64,000 nt of DNA from Maribacter thermophilus (GTDB taxonomy: Bacteria; Bacteroidota; Bacteroidia; Flavobacteriales; Flavobacteriaceae): the NCBI RefSeq assembly GCF_001020565.1, contig NZ_LDAS01000001.1, positions 7,023 through 71,022 of the forward strand, read 5' to 3'. Numbering within the stretch: position 1 is the first letter of the stretch; the number at the start of each line of letters is the position of its first letter. This document shows, one piece after another, positions 53,563-63,068 of this stretch. The position numbers and the translations under genes are program-made. The notes beneath the pieces are model-generated. The model saw nothing but the letters and a program-made list of their open reading frames with translations. It had not been told where the DNA came from and did not search any database.

Positions 53563-56109
53563 ATGCAACAATCAGAAAGATTAGAGGAGTTTAAAAAATC
53601 TGTACAGAATAAGTTCAATGTGTACAATAGTCTATTTCTTAATTTACCCTATAGACACATTGAAAATGTTGGTATGCTGATTCCTCTGTTAATGGATCAA
53701 TCTCAGAAACGGCTTAAAGAGGGGCTGAACCCAAAAGAGATCTTAGAGGAGTTTTTTGAAAAGTATGCCGATCTAAAATCTGAGGAAGAGCGAATAGACT
53801 TTATGTTTCGCATTATTCAGTATGTAGAGAGACAGGTGGTTTTGTACGATAGTGTCGAAGACGCCGCCTTTCCTAAATTACATAGACATACAAGCTCTTT
53901 ATCTCTTAGAGACTATTTTCAGTTAGTAGAAAGAAACGGCACTTGGGAAGATATTGGCGATAAGTTGAACAATTTTAGTGCTAGAATTGTACTTACGGCA
54001 CACCCCACGCAATTTTATACCCCGGCCGTTCTAGATATAATTACGAACCTTAGAACCCTTATTTTAGAGGATAGGATAGATGAGATAGACGTTGCTTTGC
54101 AGCAATTGGGGCTCACCTCATTGATCAATGCAAAAAAACCTACCCCTTTAGATGAGGCCAAGAATATTATATACACTTTAAGACATGTGTATTATGATGC
54201 CATTGGAGATTTATATGCCTACATAAAGGGTAGTGCGGGGTCATGGAATTTTGAGAATCACGATATTGTAAAATTAGGTTTTTGGCCCGGAGGAGATAGG
54301 GACGGAAACCCTTTTGTTACATCAAAAATCACCAAAGATGTAATGAACGAGCTTCGTCTAACGTTGATGAAGTGCTATTATAACGATTTAAAACGTCTAC
54401 AGTTTAAGCTTACCTTCAAAGAAGTTCAAGAGCCCTTGAACCAATTAAGGAGCAACCTATATACCGCGATGTTCGATAGCTCAAAGGATGTAGGTTATGA
54501 CGATATTATAAATCCGTTACTTCAAATAAGGGAGGCCTTGGTGAATAAATACCATAATCTTTATCTGAAGGATTTGGACAAATTTATTGACAAGGTAAAA
54601 ATATTTAAAACCCATTTTGCGACCATTGATATTAGACAAGACCATAGCATTCATACCAAGGTAATGAATGAAGTGCTAAGGAAAAAAGGGTATATAAAGG
54701 CAGATATAAAAGAATTGTCCGAAGAAGAACTGATTCAGATTTTAATACACGAAAATTTTGAACTGTCTCCAGAAGATTTTGAGGAAGATATAGTAAAAGA
54801 TACCATTGTCAACATTTCTCAATTACCCATAATACAGAAAAAGAACGGTGAAGAGGGTTGTAATAGATACATCATCAGTAATTCTGAAGATATATTTAGT
54901 ATTCTATTTGTTTACGCATTGTTTAGATGGTGTGGTTGGGGCGATAAAAAAATAACCTTTGATATAGTTCCATTGTTTGAGACCATGAACGGAATGGAGA
55001 ATGCCGAAGCTACCATGCAGCAGCTCTTTGACCTAGAGGTCTACAGACAACACCTCGCCGCTCGTGGCAACAAACAAACCATAATGTTGGGCTTCTCTGA
55101 CGGAACCAAAGATGGGGGGTATCTAAAGGCAAATTGGTCCATATTAAAGACGAAGGAAACACTCTCCGACGTTTGTAGCAAAAACGGAATTTCCGCTATT
55201 TTCTTTGATGGTAGGGGAGGCCCACCAGCAAGAGGAGGAGGAAAAACACACCGTTTTTATGCGGCCCAGACCAGTAAAGTGGCCAATAATGAAATTCAAT
55301 TGACCATTCAAGGTCAGACCATTACCAGTACGTATGGAACCAAAGAGCAATTTATTTATAATAGTGAGCAATTGTTGACGGCAGGTCTTTCCAATACCAT
55401 ACTTGGTAAGGAAATCACCATTTCAGAAGAATCAAGAAAACTTATAGAAGAATTGTCCGAGCTCAGTTTTGCCAAATACGATGCATTAAAACATCATGAT
55501 AAGTTTATGCCGTACCTAGAAAATATGAGTACCTTAAAATATTATACCAAGGCAAATATTGGAAGTAGGCCTGGTAAACGTGGTAACAAGGCCAAATTGG
55601 AATTAACGGACTTAAGGGCAATATCTTTCGTTGGTTCTTGGAGCCAGTTAAAACAGAATGTTCCAGGGTACTTTGGAATAGGTTCTGCACTCAAGAAGCT
55701 GGATGATGAAGGAAGGTTTCAAGAAGCCAAAAAATTGTATGATGAAGTGCCATTTTTTCAGGCCTTGATGATGAACAGTATGATGAGTCTTTCTAAATGT
55801 TATTTTGAGCTGACCAGCTATATGAAAGAAGATAAGGAGTATGGTGAATTTTGGGATATTCTATATGATGAGTACAAACTTTCTAAAAAGATGTTGTTGA
55901 AACTTTCAGGAATGGAAATTCTTATGGAGAAAGAAGCCATCTCAAGAGAGTCCATCAAAATCAGGGAAAATATTGTTTTACCGTTGTTGGTGATACAGCA
56001 ATATGCCCTACAAAAGATAGGTAAGGGCTCTCCACATAGGGAACTTTATGAGAAAATTGTTACAAGATCTCTCTATGGTAATATTAATGCAAGTAGAAAC
56101 TCGGCGTAG
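53563..56109 (+). CDS. ppc: Phosphoenolpyruvate carboxylase
   Basis: 848 residues. First catalytic His147 in VLTAHPTQF, GGDRDGNPFVTSK, second motif FFDGRGGPPARGGG, and RPGKRG near 640-660. Fixes bicarbonate onto PEP to make oxaloacetate for the TCA cycle. The glycine loop FFDGRGGPPARGGG differs from the enterobacterial FHGRGGTVGRGGGP and is the Bacteroidota form. It has its own terminator. Confidence 0.95.
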   Translation: MQQSERLEEFKKSVQNKFNVYNSLFLNLPYRHIENVGMLIPLLMDQSQKRLKEGLNPKEILEEFFEKYADLKSEEERIDFMFRIIQYVERQVVLYDSVEDAAFPKLHRHTSSLSLRDYFQLVERNGTWEDIGDKLNNFSARIVLTAHPTQFYTPAVLDIITNLRTLILEDRIDEIDVALQQLGLTSLINAKKPTPLDEAKNIIYTLRHVYYDAIGDLYAYIKGSAGSWNFENHDIVKLGFWPGGDRDGNPFVTSKITKDVMNELRLTLMKCYYNDLKRLQFKLTFKEVQEPLNQLRSNLYTAMFDSSKDVGYDDIINPLLQIREALVNKYHNLYLKDLDKFIDKVKIFKTHFATIDIRQDHSIHTKVMNEVLRKKGYIKADIKELSEEELIQILIHENFELSPEDFEEDIVKDTIVNISQLPIIQKKNGEEGCNRYIISNSEDIFSILFVYALFRWCGWGDKKITFDIVPLFETMNGMENAEATMQQLFDLEVYRQHLAARGNKQTIMLGFSDGTKDGGYLKANWSILKTKETLSDVCSKNGISAIFFDGRGGPPARGGGKTHRFYAAQTSKVANNEIQLTIQGQTITSTYGTKEQFIYNSEQLLTAGLSNTILGKEITISEESRKLIEELSELSFAKYDALKHHDKFMPYLENMSTLKYYTKANIGSRPGKRGNKAKLELTDLRAISFVGSWSQLKQNVPGYFGIGSALKKLDDEGRFQEAKKLYDEVPFFQALMMNSMMSLSKCYFELTSYMKEDKEYGEFWDILYDEYKLSKKMLLKLSGMEILMEKEAISRESIKIRENIVLPLLVIQQYALQKIGKGSPHRELYEKIVTRSLYGNINASRNSA

Positions 56110-56143
56110 AGGTTTCTTGTTTTCTAGTAAAGTTGAGTAAAAT

Positions 56144-56182
56144 AAAAGACCCGGGCATGTTAAATTGCTCGGGTCTTTTTTT
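56144..56182 (+). terminator. Intrinsic terminator after ppc
   Basis: AAAAGACCCGGGCA (56144-56157) pairs with TGCTCGGGTCTTTT (56166-56179) with one G-T pair, then T-run. Confidence 0.92.
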
Positions 56183-56253
56183 AAGTAAGACATTAGAAGT
56201 AAATGGGTTCTTACCTCATTTTTTTATTACCTTTTAGATAAAAGTACAGTACA

Positions 56254-57756
56254 TTATTCGGTAGGGGCAGTGCTTAAAATTTCATAAAAGACCTGTATTC
56301 CGTAGGCTATTTGTCCGATTCTTAAATTTTCATTTGGGCTGTGCTGATTGTTATCGGCATTTACAAGGGGAACAAGAAAGGCAGGAATCTTGAGTTCGTT
56401 TACAAAAGGAGAGATCGGTACGGTGCCTCCCATGGTTCTAATCTGTACTACTTCTTCGTTAAACTTATTTTTAAGGGTGTTTACGATGAAATTTCCATGT
56501 GGATTGTTGAGGTCCGTTCTAAAAGCATCCGTTACAGAACCTTCTTTGATCATAACAATTTTGTCATGTGCCAATCTTTGATCTTTGGTAGGTACCGTTT
56601 CGGTAATAAAGAAACCTTGTTTTTCGATATGTTTTTTCACAAGAGACTTTAACCTGTTTCCATCCGATTCGGGTACCAATCTCATATCCAATTCTGCTGT
56701 TGCCGATGCAGGAACAATGGTTCTGGCCTGTTCTCCGATCCATCCTGAACCTAGTCCGCGCAAGTTTAAACTAGGAAACTGTAAGGCTTCTTGGTAAAAA
56801 CTGCCTACTTTATCTGCGGACTTAAATTGTAACCTGTCTGCAATTTCTTGGTCGTTGTCCGGCACACTTTTTAATATGTTTTGGGTAGTCTCGTCTATAT
56901 TAATGCCATCATAGTAACCTGGTATTAATACACGGCCATCATCATCTTTTAGGGTCGCTAATAATTTTGCGAGTTCAAAACCAGGGTTCGGGGCAAAATT
57001 ACCATAATGTCCACTATGTTGAGGTTTTATGGGGCCAAAAGTGGTTAGTGACATGGTAGTGATGCCTCGACAACCATAGACTACCGTAGGTTTGCCAGAA
57101 CTATGTACTGGGCCATCGTTGATGATCAAAAAATCGGCCATTAACAATTCTCTATATTGCTTTACCGCTTTTGGTAACGGTTTGCTGCTTTTTTCTTCTT
57201 CACTATCAAGAATGACCTTAATGTTGAAAGGAATATCTACATGGTCCTTTTTTAGTAGGTCCATAGCGTTCAAGAACATTACAATAGGTCCCTTGTCGTC
57301 TGATGTAGACCTACCGAACAAACGCCAATCGTAGTTAATGTCGTCATTTAGGTCGGCAAAGGATTCGGTCTTCCAGTCATCCCCATTTTTAGATTTTAAT
57401 GCTATTTCATACGGATTTCTCTGGTCCCACTTAGAAGGGTCTACCGACTGGCCATCCAAATGCATATAAAATAATATCGTAGGCTTGTTGTCGTCCATAG
57501 GAAGTGCCGCAAAAAACAAAGGGAGGTTTTCCGTTTCCAGTATGCTTGTATTAAATCCCCTTTGGTCAAATTTATTTCTAAGCCAAATAATATTGGCATC
57601 TATATCATCGGCGTTTGTGGCATCGTTGGGTATGGCTACAAAATCTTTTAATTCGTCGATACTATGCCTTACTTGAGATTTTAAAGTGGTTGAATCTTGG
57701 GAATATGCGGCATGGTTGATCGCAAACAGTACTAATAGCAAGTATAATTTTTTCAT
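56254..57756 (-). CDS. Exported M20 family metallopeptidase
   Basis: 500 residues. Signal peptide 1-19 (ends AYSQ). Zinc ligands and catalytic residues in FYMHLDGQSV (His), RSTSDDKGP (Asp), ILDSEEEKSS (Glu-Glu), and C-terminal GGTVPISPF. An insert of about 110 residues forms the dimerisation domain. Probably a periplasmic dipeptidase or aminoacylase; substrate unknown. Last gene before the trp operon end. Confidence 0.9.
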   Translation of the reverse strand: MKKLYLLLVLFAINHAAYSQDSTTLKSQVRHSIDELKDFVAIPNDATNADDIDANIIWLRNKFDQRGFNTSILETENLPLFFAALPMDDNKPTILFYMHLDGQSVDPSKWDQRNPYEIALKSKNGDDWKTESFADLNDDINYDWRLFGRSTSDDKGPIVMFLNAMDLLKKDHVDIPFNIKVILDSEEEKSSKPLPKAVKQYRELLMADFLIINDGPVHSSGKPTVVYGCRGITTMSLTTFGPIKPQHSGHYGNFAPNPGFELAKLLATLKDDDGRVLIPGYYDGINIDETTQNILKSVPDNDQEIADRLQFKSADKVGSFYQEALQFPSLNLRGLGSGWIGEQARTIVPASATAELDMRLVPESDGNRLKSLVKKHIEKQGFFITETVPTKDQRLAHDKIVMIKEGSVTDAFRTDLNNPHGNFIVNTLKNKFNEEVVQIRTMGGTVPISPFVNELKIPAFLVPLVNADNNQHSPNENLRIGQIAYGIQVFYEILSTAPTE

Positions 57757-57821
57757 GTAAACAGTATAGTGGAATATTTAGAAAAGTATTCTATTAATAC
57801 GAGTTCTACAAGGCAATAGCG

Positions 57822-58037
57822 TTAATTTTTAAAAAGACCGAGTGTAATCTTGCGTAGTAAGAGGATAAATGGAAATCCGTGTAGAAGTACATCGAACCAA
57901 TCCATAAATTGCATACCGTGGGCACCTCCGGCAATCCATTTGATCTTGCCCCATAAATGAGGTTCGGGAAAAAAAGGTGCCAAGCCTAAAGTAAGGCAAA
58001 GCAAAATGATTAGTTTCCAGTTGTTTATAAAGTACAT
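57822..58037 (-). CDS. Small membrane protein at end of trp operon
   Basis: 71 residues with two hydrophobic segments (about 6-23 and 49-66) flanking a WGKIKWIAGGAHGMQFMDWFD loop. ATG one base after the trpA stop, so it is part of the operon. Similar proteins occur in flavobacteria and are sometimes labelled RND transporter, but no transporter domain is visible. Function unknown. Confidence 0.78.
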   Translation of the reverse strand: MYFINNWKLIILLCLTLGLAPFFPEPHLWGKIKWIAGGAHGMQFMDWFDVLLHGFPFILLLRKITLGLFKN

Positions 58038-58038
58038 G

Positions 58039-58803
58039 TTACCTAATCGATTTTATAAAAGATTCAATATTGTCCGTTCCATGAGCGGTAAGATGCTTTA
58101 TAAAAGCAGAGCCTATGATGGCACCTTTGGCCGTTTCGGTAGCTTGGGCAAAGGTCTTTTTATCTTTAATTCCAAAACCGACTATTTGTGGATGTTTTAG
58201 ATTTAGTGATGCAATACGCTTAAAGTAACTTTCCTGTTCTTTGCCAAAACCAGATTTGGATCCGGTAACACTTGCGGAGCTTACCATATATATAAAACCG
58301 TTAGAAGCGGCATCTATTTTTTTGATTCGTTCCTCACTGGTTTGGGGGGTGATCAAGAATACGTTGATCAATCCATATTTTTTAAAAATGGTTTCGTATT
58401 GTTCTTGGTAAACATCTAATGGCAAATCGGGTATAATTAATCCGTCAATACCTATTTCGTTACATTTTTTACAAAAATCTTCCACACCGAACTGTAACAT
58501 AGGATTGAAATATCCCATGATTATAAGTGGGATTGAAACGGTTTTTCTTATATCCTGTAACTGATTAAACAAGATTTCCGTGGTCATCCCATTTTTAAGA
58601 GCGGTTGTAGAGCTCTCCTGTATCGTAGGGCCATCGGCCAATGGATCGCTAAAAGGAAGCCCTATCTCTATCATGTCTACACCACTGTTTTCTAAATCTT
58701 GTATGATCTTAACGGTATCGTTCAGGTGCGGGTATCCAGCGGTAAAATAGATAGATAGTAGTTTCTTGTCTGAATCTAGTTCTGTAAATATTCTGTTGTT
58801 CAT
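58039..58803 (-). CDS. trpA: Tryptophan synthase alpha subunit
   Basis: 254 residues. TIM-barrel with MIEIGLPFSDPLADGPTIQ (catalytic Glu and Asp), GLIIPDLPLDVYQEQ, and phosphate loop GFGIKDKKTF. Cleaves indole-3-glycerol phosphate. Three bases after trpB. Confidence 0.96.
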   Translation of the reverse strand: MNNRIFTELDSDKKLLSIYFTAGYPHLNDTVKIIQDLENSGVDMIEIGLPFSDPLADGPTIQESSTTALKNGMTTEILFNQLQDIRKTVSIPLIIMGYFNPMLQFGVEDFCKKCNEIGIDGLIIPDLPLDVYQEQYETIFKKYGLINVFLITPQTSEERIKKIDAASNGFIYMVSSASVTGSKSGFGKEQESYFKRIASLNLKHPQIVGFGIKDKKTFAQATETAKGAIIGSAFIKHLTAHGTDNIESFIKSIR

Positions 58804-58806
58804 TGC

Positions 58807-59991
58807 TTAGGCTAACTTAAAATAGTCAATATATGTCTGTAAATCTTTATCACCACGTCCGGATAGGCTAATTACCAAAACATCGTCGGGGTTAAATTTT
58901 TTATGTTCAAAAATAGCAAGGGCATGTGCCGATTCTATGGCCGGTATAATACCTTCTAATTTTGAAAGCTCCAATCCGGACCTCATGGCCTCCTCGTCCG
59001 TTGCCGAGTAAAACTCTGCTCTACCAGATTTGTATAGATGCGAGTGCATAGGCCCTACTCCTGGATAGTCCAGACCCGCCGATATGGAATAGGGTTCGGT
59101 AATTTGTCCGTCGTTGGTCTGCATCAACATGGTTTTGCAACCATGTATAATTCCTACTTTTCCCAAAGCGGAGGTGGCTGCACTTTCTCCAGAGTCGATA
59201 CCTTTTCCTGCAGCTTCTACGGCAATAATACCTACTTCCATATCATCCAAGAAATGGTAATAGGTGCCAGCCGCATTACTGCCTCCACCGATACATGCAA
59301 TAACATAATCAGGGTTTTCTTTTCCTTCTTTCTCTTTCAACTGCCATTTTATCTCTTCTGAAATAATGGATTGAAAACGTGTTACCATATCGGGGTAGGG
59401 GTGAGGGCCAATGGCCGACCCGATAATGTAATGTGTATCTACGGGGTTATTGATCCAATCCCTAATAGCTTCGTTAGTGGCATCTTTTAGGGTCTTACTC
59501 CCCGAAAGAGCGGGTCTTACCTCTGCGCCCAGCATTTTCATTCGGGCCACATTGGGCGCTTGCCTGGCAATATCTATCTCTCCCATATACACCACACATT
59601 TAATGCCCATTAACGCACATACGGTAGCAGTGGCCACACCATGTTGGCCGGCCCCGGTTTCGGCAATGATTCGGTTTTTTCCCAATCGTTTGGCCATTAA
59701 GATCTGCCCAATGGTATTGTTTACCTTGTGGGCGCCCGTATGGTTCAGGTCTTCTCTTTTTAAATATATTTTTGCTCCGTGTTTTTCAGAAAGGCGCTTG
59801 GCATAATATAAAGGTGAAGGGCGCCCTACATAGTCTTTCAATAATTGATGGAATTCTTTTTGAAAAGATTCCTCGTACATGATCTCTATATATTTTTGCC
59901 GTAGCTCTTCTACATTCGGATATAGCATTTCAGGAATAAATGCTCCTCCAAACTCACCATAATATCCTTTTTCATCTACATGATATTTCAT
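58807..59991 (-). CDS. trpB: Tryptophan synthase beta subunit
   Basis: 394 residues. PLP Lys in [28 protein letters not shown], and phosphate-binding [21 protein letters not shown] near the N-terminus is typical of TrpB1. Condenses indole with serine. 43 bases separate it from trpF; spacer too short for its own promoter region to be clear. Confidence 0.97.
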   Translation of the reverse strand: MKYHVDEKGYYGEFGGAFIPEMLYPNVEELRQKYIEIMYEESFQKEFHQLLKDYVGRPSPLYYAKRLSEKHGAKIYLKREDLNHTGAHKVNNTIGQILMAKRLGKNRIIAETGAGQHGVATATVCALMGIKCVVYMGEIDIARQAPNVARMKMLGAEVRPALSGSKTLKDATNEAIRDWINNPVDTHYIIGSAIGPHPYPDMVTRFQSIISEEIKWQLKEKEGKENPDYVIACIGGGSNAAGTYYHFLDDMEVGIIAVEAAGKGIDSGESAATSALGKVGIIHGCKTMLMQTNDGQITEPYSISAGLDYPGVGPMHSHLYKSGRAEFYSATDEEAMRSGLELSKLEGIIPAIESAHALAIFEHKKFNPDDVLVISLSGRGDKDLQTYIDYFKLA

Positions 59992-60034
59992 AGTACTTTT
60001 ACTTTGTAGTGTATATTAATTCTCATATTGGTCG

Positions 60035-60661
60035 CTATAGGTTCAATATGGATTTAAATTCTTTTAACTTATCTATATTCTTATGGCCCGGTTTGTTCTC
60101 AAATTTACTGTTAACATCCAAGGCATGACAATATTTTGATTCTGGCCTTTTTAGAAATGATTTAATATCCGCCACATTTTCCAAGCCTATTCCGCCACTT
60201 AAAAAATAGGGCTTTTTTGATGGGTAATCTTTTAATAACTTCCAATCAAAGGTGTAGCCATTTCCTCCGGGAAGTTTTCCTTTGGTGTCAAATAGGTAAA
60301 AATCGCATACTTCTTCATAAGGTTTCAATGTAGAAAAGTCGAATTGATCCTTAATGGAAAATACTTTGATGACGGTAATGGTTTTGTTGGAGAGTTCTTT
60401 GGTTAATTGGGCGCAGTATTCCGGAGTTTCTTTACCATGTAGTTGAATACCGCTTAAGGCATAGGTTTTTACTTTTTCAAGAACATCTTTTATTGGCGCA
60501 TCTACGAAAACGCCAATTTTTTCTATTGACGAAATTTTGTCTGTAAGAGAACCTTGATAGTAACGGGAAGAAGGCTCCCAAAATATAAACCCCATGTAAT
60601 CGGGTTGCAATTCTGCAACTTCCTCAGGGTTATATTTCATGCCGCAGATCTTTAGCTTCAT
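60035..60661 (-). CDS. trpF: Phosphoribosylanthranilate isomerase
   Basis: 208 residues. Catalytic Cys in LKICGMK, IGVFVDAP, IQLHGKETPEYC, and FLSGGIGLENV. Third enzymatic step after anthranilate. ATG overlaps trpC by four bases (ATGA). Confidence 0.95.
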   Translation of the reverse strand: MKLKICGMKYNPEEVAELQPDYMGFIFWEPSSRYYQGSLTDKISSIEKIGVFVDAPIKDVLEKVKTYALSGIQLHGKETPEYCAQLTKELSNKTITVIKVFSIKDQFDFSTLKPYEEVCDFYLFDTKGKLPGGNGYTFDWKLLKDYPSKKPYFLSGGIGLENVADIKSFLKRPESKYCHALDVNSKFENKPGHKNIDKLKEFKSILNL

Positions 60662-61440
60662 GATAGTTCTTGAATAAATTTTGAGGCGCTTAGTCCAGGA
60701 TTTTTCGTTTTCATGAAATTTTCACCTATTAAAAAACCTTGAAAATCATATTCTCTTAAAGTCTTAATGGCTTGTATATTGCTAATGCCACTTTCAGATA
60801 CCTTAACGAACTCGTCCGGAATTAAGCCCGACAGTTTTTTGCTAACATCGAGGCTTACTTCAAAAGTCTTGAGATTACGATTGTTTACCCCCAACATGTC
60901 TAAGCTTGGCATTACAGATTTGTTCAATTCTTCTTCGTTATGTACTTCTAGCAACACATCCAACCCTAGGTTTTTGGCCAGTTCCGATAAAACTTTAATT
61001 TCAGATCTAGTCAATACTGCTGCAATCAATAAGATGACATCGGCCCCATAGGCCTTGGCCTCGATTATTTGGTATTCGTCGACAATAAACTCTTTTCGTA
61101 ATAAAGGTATTTCTGCCGATGCCCTTGCCAATAACAGATCCTCGATGGATCCGCCAAAATATTTGATATCAGTTAAGACACTCATACCGCAGACGCCTGC
61201 TTTTTGATAGTCTTTGGCCACCTGACCAACATTGGTATTTTGGTTGATAGTGTTTTTTGAAGGAGAGCGTCTTTTGTGTTCAGCGATGATTCCGGTAGAA
61301 CTTTGTTTTAGGGCTTTTGATAAAGACTTTCCTTTTCTGTCAAAAAGCACAGAGCGCTCTAATTGCGAAACAGGAATTATGGCTTTTTTTAAAGCAACCT
61401 CTTTGTATTTATCGGCGATTATTTTGTCCAGGATATTCAT
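60658..61440 (-). CDS. trpC: Indole-3-glycerol-phosphate synthase
   Basis: 260 residues. TIM-barrel with AEHKRRSPSK (catalytic Lys), LRKEFIVDEYQI, EVHNEEEL, GVNNRNLKTFEV, and SESGISNI. Its start overlaps trpD by four bases. A separate gene from trpF, not the fused E. coli form. Confidence 0.95.
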   Translation of the reverse strand: MNILDKIIADKYKEVALKKAIIPVSQLERSVLFDRKGKSLSKALKQSSTGIIAEHKRRSPSKNTINQNTNVGQVAKDYQKAGVCGMSVLTDIKYFGGSIEDLLLARASAEIPLLRKEFIVDEYQIIEAKAYGADVILLIAAVLTRSEIKVLSELAKNLGLDVLLEVHNEEELNKSVMPSLDMLGVNNRNLKTFEVSLDVSKKLSGLIPDEFVKVSESGISNIQAIKTLREYDFQGFLIGENFMKTKNPGLSASKFIQELS

Positions 61441-62432
61441 AACGCACTGATTGATTGTAGTTTCTTTAAGGCCTCTAGACCTTTACCGCTTTTTAGGGAT
61501 TCCATGGCTTGCTCAAAACCTTCTTTGGGGGAAATATTTTTTACGGTACTAATGGCAACGCCCGCATTGGCGCATACTACATTATTTTGGGCGATGGTTC
61601 CCTTGCCGTGCAACACATTTATGAAAATTTGAGCGGATTCTTCAATGCTATCACCTCCTTTTATTTCTTGTGCGGTAATGGTTTCTATACCAAAATCTGA
61701 AGGTTTTAGCATTGTTTCCGTGCCGTTGGATATGGTTTTGGTATCACCGGTAAGACTGATCTCATCATATCCGTCCAAGGCATGGAGCACTGTAAAATTC
61801 TTATCTGTGTTTTGATAAAGGTATCCGTACATTCTAGCCAGTTCCAAACTGAAAACACCTACCATTTGATTTTTGGGAAAGGCAGGGTTAACCATGGGTC
61901 CCAACATGTTAAAGAATGTTTTTACCGCCAATTCCTTTCTGATGGGCGCTACGTTTTTCATGGCAGGATGAAACAAAGGGGCGTGCAAAACACAGATTCC
62001 TGCTTCCTCAATGGATTTTTTTAAGAAATCCGGTTCATTACTAAATTTAATCCCCAAGAACTCCATCACATTGCTACTACCACATTTTGAGGAAACCCCA
62101 TAATTGCCATGTTTGGTAACATGCACACCTGCACCGGCCGTTACAAAAGATGCCAAAGTAGAAATATTGAAGGTGTCTTTGCCATCACCTCCGGTTCCAC
62201 ATAAGTCTATAGGGTTGTAATCAGATAGGTCAACGGCGAGGCACAGGTCTAAAAGGGCATCTCTAAAACCTTCCAATTCCTCTATGGTGACACTGCGCAT
62301 CATATATACGGTTAAGAAGGCGGCAATTTGACTCGTGTTGTAGTCGCCTTTGGCAATGTTTACCAAAACCTGTTTGGCATCTTCTTTTTCGAGTATTTCG
62401 TGATTAATGAGTTTGTTTAAAGTTTCTTTCAT
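61437..62432 (-). CDS. trpD: Anthranilate phosphoribosyltransferase
   Basis: 331 residues. DLCGTGGDGKDTFNIST (PRPP-binding), KHGNYGVSSKCGSSNVME, and FFNMLGPMVNPA. Transfers phosphoribose to anthranilate. A 56-base gap separates it from trpG. Confidence 0.96.
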   Translation of the reverse strand: MKETLNKLINHEILEKEDAKQVLVNIAKGDYNTSQIAAFLTVYMMRSVTIEELEGFRDALLDLCLAVDLSDYNPIDLCGTGGDGKDTFNISTLASFVTAGAGVHVTKHGNYGVSSKCGSSNVMEFLGIKFSNEPDFLKKSIEEAGICVLHAPLFHPAMKNVAPIRKELAVKTFFNMLGPMVNPAFPKNQMVGVFSLELARMYGYLYQNTDKNFTVLHALDGYDEISLTGDTKTISNGTETMLKPSDFGIETITAQEIKGGDSIEESAQIFINVLHGKGTIAQNNVVCANAGVAISTVKNISPKEGFEQAMESLKSGKGLEALKKLQSISAL

Positions 62433-62488
62433 TGTACTAAATATTGTGATAATGGATAGTTAGGGCTTAACGATAGGTACTTGAAGTA

Positions 62489-63067
62489 TTATTTTTTGGA
62501 GCCATAATCGATCCAATTCTTTAACATTTGTTTTCCTTGCGGGGTCAATACCGACTCTGGATGAAACTGAACGGCTCTAACATCGAACTCTTTATGTCTT
62601 ATGGACATAATCTGTCCGTTTTTATCCAAAGAAGTCGCTTCAAGACAATCTGGTAGCTGTGGGTCTACTACCCATGAATGGTAACGACCGATCTCTATCT
62701 CTTTTGGCATCCCTTCAAAAATATAATCTTGTAGAACAATGTTTATTTTCGTGGCAACACCGTGGTAGACTTCGTCCAAATTTACTAGGCTACCTCCAAA
62801 AACTTCAGCAATGGCCTGTTGTCCAAGGCAAACGCCTAAAATTCTTTTAGAGGAAGCATACTTTTCTATGATAGGTTTCAACAAGCCTGCCTCATCAGGA
62901 ATACCAGGTCCGGGCGAGAGTACTATTTCAGAGAAATCATCAACTTCTTCGATGCTCAATTGATCGTTGCGCTTTACTACGACTTCACAATTAAGGTCTT
63001 CGAGATAGTGCACTAGGTTATAGGTGAAACTATCGTAATTGTCTATCATTAATATCTTTCTTTCCAT
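62489..63067 (-). CDS. trpG: Anthranilate synthase glutaminase subunit
   Basis: 192 residues. Class I glutamine amidotransferase: catalytic Cys in GVCLGQQAI, LSPGPGIPDEAG, and His-Glu in VQFHPESVLT. Supplies ammonia to TrpE. One base after trpE. Confidence 0.96.
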   Translation of the reverse strand: MERKILMIDNYDSFTYNLVHYLEDLNCEVVVKRNDQLSIEEVDDFSEIVLSPGPGIPDEAGLLKPIIEKYASSKRILGVCLGQQAIAEVFGGSLVNLDEVYHGVATKINIVLQDYIFEGMPKEIEIGRYHSWVVDPQLPDCLEATSLDKNGQIMSIRHKEFDVRAVQFHPESVLTPQGKQMLKNWIDYGSKK

Positions 63068-63068
63068 T

